Origin: Gemmatimonadota bacterium | GTDB lineage: Bacteria; Gemmatimonadota; Gemmatimonadetes; Gemmatimonadales; GWC2-71-9 | Assembly (NCBI GenBank): GCA_016874005.1 | Contig: VGVQ01000003.1 | Span: 161,019-225,018 of the forward strand | DNA: 64,000 nucleotides | Reading direction: 5' to 3' | Part shown: positions 56,436 to 64,000 of the stretch, piece after piece | Numbering within the stretch: the first letter of the stretch is position 1 | How the letters are laid out: every line of letters begins with the position of its first letter | Notes under the pieces: model-generated | The model's database searches: none | What the model saw: the letters and a program-made list of their open reading frames with translations, nothing else | What the model was told of the DNA's origin: nothing | Position numbers and translations under genes: made by a program

Positions 56436-57685
56436 CGGCGGCGCGCCGGACGGTGGTCATCGGGGCCGGGGTGATCGGGCTCGCGGCGGCCCACGCGCTC
56501 CGGCGTCGGGGCCGTGAGGTGGTCGTGATCGATCAGGGCGAGCCGGGAGCGGCCTGTTCCGCCGGCAACGCCGGGTGGATCACTCCGTCCATCTCGGCGC
56601 CGATCCCAGCCCCTGGGCTCACCTGGACCTCGATCAAGTGGATGCTTTCCAGCGACAGCCCGCTCTACATCGCGCCGAGCGCCGCGTTGGGCCAGGCACG
56701 GTGGCTGTGGCGTTTCTGGCGGCACTGCAACGCGGCGGATTTCGAGCGTGGCCTCCATGCGGTCGCCTCGCTCAACGAACGGGCCATCCGGCTCTTCGAC
56801 GAGTTGGAGCGAGAGGGGCTTTCGTTCGAGCTGCATCGGGACGGACTGCTATTCGTGTTCCGGGAGGAGCGGTACATGGAAACCGTCCGCCGGGAGTTCG
56901 ATCACTACCGGCGATACGGCTACCAGGTTCCCAAGGCGTTAGGCGCCGCCGAGCTGAGGACCATGGAGCCGAATCTGGCCGACGAGGTCCACAGCGGGTT
57001 CTTGGTGGCCGAAGAGTACCACGTCCGGCCGGAAACGCTGACCGCGGGCTATCTCGACCAGCTGATCAAGAGCGGGGTCGCGGTGAGGGGAGGGACCGCG
57101 GTCACCGGGTTCGTCGTCGCGGACGGCAAGGCGATGGTCGTCAAGACGGCAGCCGGTGACGAGCCGGCCGACGAGGTGCTCGTGGCCGCCGGAGCGTGGA
57201 GCGGCCGGGTGGTCGAGCACCTGGGAGCTCGGCTCCCGGTTCAGGCGGGGAAGGGTTACAGCGTCACCATCGCCGGCCGGGGCGACATGCTCCGGCGGCC
57301 GGTCTATCTTGGCGAAGCGAAAATCGGCTCCTCGCCCTTTGCCGGCGGAGTTCGGTTCGCGGGCACCATGGAGTTGTCGGGAATCAATACCGAGCTCGAT
57401 CGGCGGCGGATCGAGGCAATCCGCCGAGGCATCGCGCGGTACCTGAAACCGCCGGTGGGCCCGAACGAGGGCGTCGAGTGGGTCGGGATGCGGCCGTTGA
57501 CGCCCGACGGATTACCGATGCTGGGGCGGATTCCCGGGATCGCCAACGGCTACATCGCGACGGGACACGCCATGCTCGGGGTCACCATGGCGCCGGTGAC
57601 CGGCGAGACCATGGCCGACCTGATGACCGGGCGGCTCGACGAGGCGGCGCTGCTGCCGTTCGCGCCTGGTCGCTTCCGGTGGTAA
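56432..57685 (+). CDS. FAD-dependent amino-acid dehydrogenase/oxidase (DadA-like)
   Basis: 417 residues from GTG 56432. Dinucleotide-binding motif VVIGAGVIGLAAAHALRRRG with VVVID, then GAACSAGNAGWI, ending MRPLTPDGLPMLGRIPG and ATGHAMLGVTMAPVTGE, the DAO/DadA signature. Likely oxidises a D-amino acid or N-substituted amino acid such as hydroxyproline at the membrane face. It contains a CGTTAGG word (56937-56943). The adjoining peptidase, SDR and amidohydrolase genes suggest a catabolic role. Confidence 0.83.
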   Translation: MTAARRTVVIGAGVIGLAAAHALRRRGREVVVIDQGEPGAACSAGNAGWITPSISAPIPAPGLTWTSIKWMLSSDSPLYIAPSAALGQARWLWRFWRHCNAADFERGLHAVASLNERAIRLFDELEREGLSFELHRDGLLFVFREERYMETVRREFDHYRRYGYQVPKALGAAELRTMEPNLADEVHSGFLVAEEYHVRPETLTAGYLDQLIKSGVAVRGGTAVTGFVVADGKAMVVKTAAGDEPADEVLVAAGAWSGRVVEHLGARLPVQAGKGYSVTIAGRGDMLRRPVYLGEAKIGSSPFAGGVRFAGTMELSGINTELDRRRIEAIRRGIARYLKPPVGPNEGVEWVGMRPLTPDGLPMLGRIPGIANGYIATGHAMLGVTMAPVTGETMADLMTGRLDEAALLPFAPGRFRW

Positions 57686-57710
57686 TCAGTGGGGCGAGAG
57701 GACAAGCCGA

Positions 57711-58469
57711 ATGAAGCGGGTGGTCATCACTGCCGCCGCGGGCGGTATCGGGCGAGTCATCGCCGAGCGGTTCGTTCGCGACGGTCACCGCGTTCACATC
57801 GCGGATATCGATTCATCGGCCATGACCGCCACGCTGGCGGCGGTGCCGGCACTGAAGGGTACCGTAACCGACGTTGGCGATCCGGGGCAGGTCGAGCGGC
57901 TCTTCGCCGAGGCGATGCGGTGGTTGGGTGGGATCGACGTCCTGATCAACAATCACGGGATCGCCGGTCCACGTGGATTCGTCGAAGATCTCGACTACGC
58001 GGAGTGGGACCACTGCATCCGAGTGAACCTGAGCGGGATGTTCTACACCGTCAAGCAGGCCGCACCGCTGATGAAAGCCCAACGCTCCGGGTGCATCATC
58101 AACCTGTCGACGACGTCCGCCCGGACCGGGTTGCCGAAGCGGACGGCCTACGTCGCGGGCAAAGTGGGTGTACTCGGCCTCACCAAGAACCTCGCCCGAG
58201 AATTGGGACCCTGGAACATCCGCTGTAACACGATCTTGCCGGGGTTCATGGACAACGCCCGGGGCCGGGGCGTGCTGGCCAAGGTAGCCAAGGACAAGGG
58301 CATCTCGCTCGAGGCGATGGAGCAGGAGGCGCTCCGGTACGTCTCGATGCGAACCTGGATCGACATGAGCGAGATCGCCAGCGCCTGCGCTTTCCTGGCG
58401 AGCGAGGAGGCCCGTCACATCTCCGGCCAGGAGATCGCGGTGTGTGGCAACGCCGAGTGGGAGGAGTAG
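57711..58469 (+). CDS. Short-chain dehydrogenase/reductase
   Basis: 252 residues. Cofactor motif TAAAGGIG (7-14) replaces the usual TGxxxGIG, so its first glycine is Ala; NNHG is the NNAG equivalent, and catalytic Ser/Tyr/Lys are in INLSTTSARTG and YVAGK. The Asp after the second strand (ADID) favours NAD over NADP. Substrate unknown; the place between an FAD amino-acid enzyme and an M20 hydrolase points to oxidation of a side-product alcohol (inference). Confidence 0.85.
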   Translation: MKRVVITAAAGGIGRVIAERFVRDGHRVHIADIDSSAMTATLAAVPALKGTVTDVGDPGQVERLFAEAMRWLGGIDVLINNHGIAGPRGFVEDLDYAEWDHCIRVNLSGMFYTVKQAAPLMKAQRSGCIINLSTTSARTGLPKRTAYVAGKVGVLGLTKNLARELGPWNIRCNTILPGFMDNARGRGVLAKVAKDKGISLEAMEQEALRYVSMRTWIDMSEIASACAFLASEEARHISGQEIAVCGNAEWEE

Positions 58470-58510
58470 CCGATGTCGTGGCCGCCGGCTCGCTGGCGCA
58501 TGGTGGCGCC

Positions 58511-59812
58511 ATGAATCGTCGGGAGGTCGTCGCCGCGGCCGCGGCCGTGGCGGTTGGCCGTCGCCGCCCGAGCCAACCGGAGTGGGCGGGTTGGCGGGTC
58601 GACGGCGATCGGATCAACCGGTGGCTGGACGAGCTCGGCCGGTTTGGGGCGAACCCCGATGGCGGGGTGAGTCGGGTCGGATTCGGCGATGCCGACCTCC
58701 AGGCGAGGGCCTGGTTCATGGACCTGATGCGATCGGTCGGGCTCGCCCCGGCCGTGGACCCGGCCGGTAACATCCTGGCCAAGGTGGACGGTGCCGAGCC
58801 AGGCGCCAAACCGTTGATCTTCGGGTCGCACATCGATTCGGTACCTAACGGCGGACGCTACGACGGAACGGTGGGCTCTTTGGCCGCGGTCGAGGTGGCG
58901 ACCACGCTCCGGTCGCGGGGGTACCGCAACCGCCATCCGTTCTGGCTCGCGGTCTGGGCCGACGAGGAGAGCGGCTTGGTGGGCAGCCGAGGATTTCTCG
59001 GAGCCATCGGGCCGGACGAACTGGCCGCCACCCGAACGAAGGACCGCGAGCCACTGGGTGCCTTGATCAAACGGGTCGGCGGCGACCCGGAGGCGGTGGC
59101 GGGTTATCGCCACGACCGCGGAAGCATCGCGGGGTACCTCGAGCTGCACATCGAGCAGGGCGGACTCCTGGAGCAATGGGGGACCGATATCGGCGTGGTC
59201 CAGGGCATTGTGGGGATTCTCGGGTTCGATGTCGTCGTCACCGGCTTCGCCAATCACGCCGGTACCACCCCAATGGTCGGTCGGCGCAACGCGCTGTTGG
59301 CCGCTTCGGAGCTGGCGCTCGCGGTCGATCGGGTCGTCAAGAGCCAGCCAGGCCGGCAGGTTGGAACCGTCGGCCGGTTCGAGGTCAGGCCCGGGGCCCA
59401 GAACGTCATCCCGGGCGAGGTCCACCTCTCGATCGAGCTCCGAGACCTCGACATGGCGAAGCTGGAACGCCTCTGGCGCGAGATCGAGACGGCTGGCAAC
59501 GCCATCATGCGCCGCCGAGCGACCAGCTGGACCGTGGCCCGGCGGCCGGCCAACGTCGCGGCCGTTTCCGACTTATCGGTGCGGGGAGCCGTCACCGAGG
59601 CCGCGCGCGGTCTCGGCCTCTCGAGCAAGGCCATGCCAAGCGGAGCGGGGCACGATGCCCAGAACCTGGCCCGGATCGGGCCGATGGGGATGATCTTCGT
59701 GCCCTCGGTGGGTGGAATCAGTCATGCGCCCAAGGAGTTTACCGCGCCGGCCGACGTAACCAACGGCGTCAACGTGCTGTTGCAGACCCTCCTCCGGCTG
59801 GATCAAGGTTGA
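58511..59812 (+). CDS. M20-type Zn hydrolase (N-carbamoyl-amino acid/allantoate amidohydrolase-like), probably Tat-exported
   Basis: 433 residues from ATG 58511. The N-terminus [15 protein letters not shown] looks like a twin-arginine signal. Metal ligands: His/Asp in [18 protein letters not shown], Glu in WADEESG, His in [11 protein letters not shown] and late His in ISHAPKEF. The lid domain carries [11 protein letters not shown]. This is the branch with beta-ureidopropionase, N-carbamoyl-L-amino-acid hydrolase and allantoate amidohydrolase. Substrate not decidable. Its stop overlaps the acylase start by one base (TGATG). Confidence 0.85.
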   Translation: MNRREVVAAAAAVAVGRRRPSQPEWAGWRVDGDRINRWLDELGRFGANPDGGVSRVGFGDADLQARAWFMDLMRSVGLAPAVDPAGNILAKVDGAEPGAKPLIFGSHIDSVPNGGRYDGTVGSLAAVEVATTLRSRGYRNRHPFWLAVWADEESGLVGSRGFLGAIGPDELAATRTKDREPLGALIKRVGGDPEAVAGYRHDRGSIAGYLELHIEQGGLLEQWGTDIGVVQGIVGILGFDVVVTGFANHAGTTPMVGRRNALLAASELALAVDRVVKSQPGRQVGTVGRFEVRPGAQNVIPGEVHLSIELRDLDMAKLERLWREIETAGNAIMRRRATSWTVARRPANVAAVSDLSVRGAVTEAARGLGLSSKAMPSGAGHDAQNLARIGPMGMIFVPSVGGISHAPKEFTAPADVTNGVNVLLQTLLRLDQG

Positions 59813-61935
59813 TGGCCATCCTCTCGCTGATAGCGCCCGTCGTGCTCTCGGCGACGGCGGTCCTCCAGCCGCCGAACCGCCAGGATCTGGCCCGGTGGCG
59901 ACGGCTGGCCCGGGCGGTGACGATCTACCGAGACGAGTGGGGCGTTCCGCACGTCCACGCCAAGACCGACGCCGAGGTGATGTTCGGGATGGCCTACGCC
60001 CGCGCCGAGGATCGATTCCCGGAAACCGAACCGTTCTACCTCCAGGGACTGGGACGAACCGCCGAAGTCGAGGGCGAGACTGGCGTCGGCTGGGACACCT
60101 TTCACCGGGCCTTCGAGCTGGAGCGGCGTGGCAAAGAGGAGTACGCCGCCGCCACGCCGGCCATCCGCGCCTTGGTCGACGGCTGGGCGGACGGTACCAA
60201 CTACTACCTCGCCCGCCACCCCGAGGTGAAACGGCGGTTACCGATCCGCTACGAGGGATGGATGGCCTTCACCATGTATCGCGCCTTCGGGATCGACCCG
60301 GCGGCGGCCGATGTGGATCTGAGAACGCTGGCCAGGATCGCCACCCCGCCGCGCGATCCGGGTGAGGGATCCAACATGTGGGCGATCGGCCCGGCCAAGA
60401 GCGCCTCGGGGCACGCGATGCTGTTTCTGAACCCGCATACCCCGTTGCTGCCGGTGTACGAGAGTCATTGGATCAGCGACGAAGGCTGGAACATCACGGG
60501 ACTGACGGCCTATGCCCAGACCTTGGTACCGGTGAAGGGCCACAACGAAAACCTCGGCTGGGCCCTGACGGTCAACAGCTCCGACATGTCTGACGTCTGG
60601 GAGGAGACCTTCGACGACCCTGCTCGACCGCTCGCCTATCGATACGGCTCGGGATACCGGTTGGCCACCGCCTGGATGGACTCGATTCGGGTGAAGGGTC
60701 CGGAGGGCGTCGCGGTCCGCCACCTTCGCCTGGTCAAGTCCCACCACGGCCCGATCGTCGGGGAGCGAAACGGGAAACGGCTCGCGGCGAACTTCGGGAA
60801 CGTCGATCGAGGGGGGCTGCTCCAGCAATGGTACGCGATGGGGAAGGCCCGCAACCTGGCCGAGTTTCGCGAGGCGCTCGAAATCAACGGTTTGGTGCAC
60901 CACAACGTGATGTACGCCGATCGGGCGGGCAATATCTTCTTCATCCACGCCGGTGCCGTTCCGAAGCGCGATACCACGCTCGACTGGACCAAGTCCCTCG
61001 ACGGCTCTGACCCCAGGAGTGATTGGCAGGGGTACCATGTGCCGGCCGAGATGCCTCAGGTCCTCAATCCGCCATCCGGCTGGATCCAGAACACGAATTC
61101 GTCACCCTTTCAGACCACCACCGAGGATGCCAACCCAAAACGATCCGGGTTCCCGAAATACATCGGGTTGCATCCCGACAATTGGCGCGCCAAGCAGTCG
61201 AGGCGACTGCTGGCGGGACCCGAGAGGCTGAGCTTCGAGCGCTGGACCGAGTTGGGGTCGGATCGGTATTTCTACGCCGCGGAGCGGGAAGTCCCGCTGT
61301 TGCGCCACGAGTGGGAGTTGTACCGCGCCATCGACCCGGGCGAGGCGGCGGCGCTCGAGCCGATGATATCGCGGCTCGGCGGCTGGGATCGCTACGGCCG
61401 GGCCGAGTCCGCCGAGGCGCTCTGGTTCGGCCTCTACCAGCAAGTCGCGGGCGGGCGCTCGATCCGGGGCGACACGACGACCTGGTTTCGAATCAAGGCA
61501 CTGAAAGGGGTCCGCGACAGCCTGGTCAAGGACTGGGGGCGGTGGGACGTGCCGCTCGGCGAGGTGGTCCGGCTGCAGCGGCCTAACGACCGAGCGGGGG
61601 AGAGCTACTCGGACGACCGATCGAGCCTCCCAGCGGCGACCTTCGATGGGAACGCGGTGGGGTCGGTGTTCTCGCTGTGGAGCGCCCGCCCGGCCGGCGC
61701 CAAACGCCGTTATGCGCTCGGGGGCTCCGGCTACGTGGCGGTGGTCGAGTTCGGCCCGACGGTCCGGTCCCGGTCGATCATCCCGTTCGGACAAAGCGGC
61801 GATCCCCGATCGCCCCATTTCTTCGACCAGGCTCCGCTGTTCGCGGCCGGCCGTTTCAAGGAGGTTCACTTCGCCATGGACGCCATTCGAGCCAACGCGA
61901 AACGGGTGTACCGTCCCGGGGAAGACGTTCGATGA
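59812..61935 (+). CDS. Exported penicillin-acylase-type Ntn hydrolase (S45)
   Basis: 707 residues. Signal peptide [18 protein letters not shown]. Autocatalytic cleavage is expected before Ser187 in [11 protein letters not shown], giving an about 186-residue alpha and 521-residue beta chain; the beta N-terminal Ser is the nucleophile. Other conserved pieces: [36 protein letters not shown] and IQNTNSSPF. Members hydrolyse N-acyl amides such as penicillins, acyl-homoserine lactones and acyl-amino acids. Periplasmic. Overlaps the esterase gene by 4 bp. Confidence 0.87.
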   Translation: MAILSLIAPVVLSATAVLQPPNRQDLARWRRLARAVTIYRDEWGVPHVHAKTDAEVMFGMAYARAEDRFPETEPFYLQGLGRTAEVEGETGVGWDTFHRAFELERRGKEEYAAATPAIRALVDGWADGTNYYLARHPEVKRRLPIRYEGWMAFTMYRAFGIDPAAADVDLRTLARIATPPRDPGEGSNMWAIGPAKSASGHAMLFLNPHTPLLPVYESHWISDEGWNITGLTAYAQTLVPVKGHNENLGWALTVNSSDMSDVWEETFDDPARPLAYRYGSGYRLATAWMDSIRVKGPEGVAVRHLRLVKSHHGPIVGERNGKRLAANFGNVDRGGLLQQWYAMGKARNLAEFREALEINGLVHHNVMYADRAGNIFFIHAGAVPKRDTTLDWTKSLDGSDPRSDWQGYHVPAEMPQVLNPPSGWIQNTNSSPFQTTTEDANPKRSGFPKYIGLHPDNWRAKQSRRLLAGPERLSFERWTELGSDRYFYAAEREVPLLRHEWELYRAIDPGEAAALEPMISRLGGWDRYGRAESAEALWFGLYQQVAGGRSIRGDTTTWFRIKALKGVRDSLVKDWGRWDVPLGEVVRLQRPNDRAGESYSDDRSSLPAATFDGNAVGSVFSLWSARPAGAKRRYALGGSGYVAVVEFGPTVRSRSIIPFGQSGDPRSPHFFDQAPLFAAGRFKEVHFAMDAIRANAKRVYRPGEDVR

Positions 61936-63631
61936 AGCCACCTCGAATCTCCCGGTGGACGGCGCTGCTGCTCCTGGCGGTACCGGGCGGGGCGGCGTCG
62001 CAGGGCATCCGATTCGAGGTGTCGGTACCCCGGGCGGTCCGCGGCGAGCCACTGACCGGGCGCATCTTCGTCGGCTTGGCACCGACGCCGGAGCCGGAGC
62101 CGCGGATTGCCGCCTATAACTCGGCCCGCCAGCGCGATGCCCGGGTCCCGTTCTTCGCCATCGACGTGGAGCAGTTGGCCCCCGGCCGGACGGCCATCGT
62201 CGACCATCGGGCAATCGGGTTTCCCTTTGAATCGCTGGCCAAACTGCCGGCCGGCGACTACTACGTCCAAGCAATCGTCAACGTCTACACCAAGTTCGTC
62301 AGGGCCGACGGTCACACGGTGTGGGCCCACATGGATCAATGGGAAGGGCAGCGGTGGGCCTTCTCGCCCGGCAATCATTACAGCGAGACCGTTCGGGTCA
62401 GACTGGATCCCCGATCGCCGCGGGTGATTCGCCTCCAGTTGACCAAGACCATCCCGGCGATCGAGGTGCCTCCGGACGACCGTTGGGTCAAGCGGATCAA
62501 GATCAGAAGCGAGATTCTCTCCAAGTGGTGGGGTCACCCGATCTTTCTCGGGGCGACCGTCCTCCTGCCGGCGGGTTACGACCAGCATTCCGAGCGGCGG
62601 TATCCCACGGTCTACCATCACGACCACTTCAGCCTCGACCCCCCATTCGGGTTCACGACCGAGCCGCCCGCTCCCGGCCCGCAGCTGTTCGCCCAAATGC
62701 AGCGGGAGGCCGGGGGAAAACGGGAATCGGGGTATCAGTTCGCCCAGGCCTGGATGGCGGAGGGGTTTCCCCGGGTCATCGCCGTCAAGCTGCAGCATCC
62801 GACCCCGTACTTCGACGACTCCTACGGCGTCAACTCGGCCAACAACGGCCCCTTCGGTGACGCGATCCATCGGGAGCTGATTCCGCACCTCGAGCGACAG
62901 TTCAGAATGATCGGCCAGCCGTACGCCCGAGTCCTGACGGGAGGGTCCACGGGGGGTGGATCTCGTTGGCGCTCCAAGTCCATTATCCGGACTTCTATGG
63001 GGGAACCTGGACCCTCTACCCCGACCCGGTGGACTTCCGCCGCTACCAGCTGACCAACATCTACGAGGATACCAGCGCCTTCCGGGTGCCTAACGCCCCG
63101 TACGGCGCGCCGGAGCGGCCCTTTCAGATGGACGTGGCCGGACAGCCGAAGGGCAACGTCCGGGAACTCTCGCGGATGGAGGAAGCTCAGGGCACCCGGG
63201 GTCGCTCGGCCGGACAGATCGATGCCTGGAACGCCGCCTATGGGCCCCCGGACCACGACGGCTACCCGCGACGGCTGTGGGACCTCTCGACCGGGTTGAT
63301 CGACCGCGAGGTCGCCCATTACATGCGGGACCGGGGATACGATCTGAGCCATTATCTCCGGACCAACTGGTCGCGAATCGGCCCGAGCCTCGTCGGCAAG
63401 ATCCGGGTGTTCACCGGGGACATGGACCACTTCTATCTGGCGCCGGCGATCTACCTGCTGGAAGACTTTCTGGAGAGCACCACGGCCCCCGCGTACGGCG
63501 GCGAGTTCGGCTACGGGCGGCCCATGAAAGGACACGGATGGCAGCCTTGGACGAACGCGGACCTGATCCGGAGCATGGCGGCACAAATCGCCCGCAACGC
63601 CCCCGCCGGGGCGCCGAATGAGTGGCGTTAG
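61932..63631 (+). pseudogene. Exported alpha/beta-hydrolase (esterase-like) with a frameshift
   Basis: Two frames must be joined: 61932-about 62956 and about 62954-63631 (about 566 residues). The first has a signal peptide (ending GAASQ), ILSKWWGHPIFLGATVLLP and the nucleophile elbow TGGSTGG (Ser near 339). Immediately after, in a run of six G (62951-62956), the frame is lost; a -1 slip or one extra G restores WISLALQVHYPDFYGGTWTL and a normal end with FTGDMDHFYLA and GHGWQPW. This may be a sequencing error in the homopolymer, a true mutation or programmed frameshifting on G GGG GGT. If intact it would act as an exported esterase or peptide hydrolase. Confidence 0.78.
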
Positions 63632-63634
63632 CGC

Positions 63635-64000
63635 ATGAAGAAGCCGACGATCAAGACGGTCGCCGTTGTTGGTGCCGGCGTCATCGGTCGGAGTTGGATT
63701 GCCGTGTTCGCCCGGGCCGGCTGTCGGGTCCGGGTCTTCGATCGGGACGCCGGGCAGCGCGACAAGGCGCTGGCGTGGTTCAAGCGGTACCTCAAGGCTT
63801 TGCGGCGGCAGGGATCGCTGAAGAAGAAGGCCGCCCAGCGAGACTGGGAGGCGGTCGGCGCCGCCGAGACGCTGGCCGAGGCGGTGGACGGCGCTGGTTG
63901 GGTGCAGGAGAGTCTCCCGGAGGACCGCGATATCAAGAACGCGGCCTACCATGAGATCGATGCCCTGCTCGGTCCCAAGGGGATCGTCGCCAGCAGTACC
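63635..64000 (+). CDS. 3-hydroxyacyl-CoA dehydrogenase family protein (3' truncated by window edge)
   Basis: The first 122 codons are present. N-terminal Rossmann motif VAVVGAGVIGRSWIAVFARAG followed by VRVFDRD indicates NAD binding; AVDGAGWVQESLPEDRDIKNA and GIVASST match the family of 3-hydroxyacyl-CoA dehydrogenases and in particular the L-gulonate 3-dehydrogenase/lambda-crystallin branch (GRSW). It starts 3 bp after the esterase stop and so belongs to the same transcript. Substrate cannot be judged from the N-terminus. Confidence 0.82.
   Translation, partial: MKKPTIKTVAVVGAGVIGRSWIAVFARAGCRVRVFDRDAGQRDKALAWFKRYLKALRRQGSLKKKAAQRDWEAVGAAETLAEAVDGAGWVQESLPEDRDIKNAAYHEIDALLGPKGIVASST

Overview
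The window looks like a chromosomal segment of a high-GC, two-membrane bacterium, most likely a member of the Gemmatimonadota. This is inferred from gene content and style: a very GC-rich sequence, many GTG/TTG starts, long runs of genes with 1-8 bp overlaps, many secreted peptidases and hydrolases with N-terminal signal peptides, outer-membrane barrel proteins, and an infC-to-recN housekeeping block. No rRNA operon, prophage, insertion sequence or CRISPR array was seen.

Left part (1-19.5 kb, all plus strand). The 3' end of a Rex-type redox repressor is followed by arginine deiminase, a DnaQ-like exonuclease, an MBL-fold hydrolase and a Ser/Thr protein kinase. A good sigma-70-type promoter, a leader with an intrinsic terminator (attenuator) and a CTG-started infC then open a long co-directional block: infC-rpmI-rplT-pheS-pheT-(ZapB-like)-zapA-rny-folD-xseA-xseB-ispA-dxs-nadK-recN. 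It links translation, cell division, RNA decay, one-carbon metabolism, DNA repair, isoprenoid and NADP synthesis.

Middle part (19.5-38.3 kb). A minus-strand outer-membrane protein and a tRNA-Leu(UAA) are followed by a probable Uma2-like remnant, a zinc-ribbon protein, a DinB-like protein, a LOG-family protein and PPK2. A small minus-strand type IV pilus/type II secretion-like operon follows: a PilB/GspE ATPase carrying a C-terminal receiver domain, a decayed receiver remnant with an in-frame TAG, a one-TM pilin-like protein and a prepilin. Divergent from it runs aroA-cmk-rpsA, ending in a 14-bp-stem terminator. An isolated flagellar hook gene with a candidate sigma-54 promoter comes next, then an acyl-CoA carboxylase locus whose alpha subunit is split into two genes with a TrmA/RlmD-type RNA methyltransferase between them.

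Right part (38.3-64 kb) is dominated by exported enzymes: a large zinc metalloprotease, an NTF2-like protein, a multicopper oxidase with an extra N-terminal domain, an outer-membrane barrel protein, two tandem paralogous amidohydrolases, two divergent beta-lactamase-fold serine hydrolases, an MFS transporter and an S9 peptidase. Then comes a tightly packed run of FAD amino-acid oxidoreductase, SDR, M20 amidohydrolase, Ntn-type acylase, frameshifted esterase and 3-hydroxyacyl-CoA dehydrogenase. That run reads like a scavenging pathway for acylated or modified amino acids or peptides (inference).

Across the whole window the 7-mer CCTAACG/CGTTAGG occurs 23 times (hand count) in coding and non-coding DNA, in several reading frames and both orientations. 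Of 29 CTAAC/GTTAG cores seen, 23 have the full flanks. It is the strongest unexplained sequence-level signal found here.
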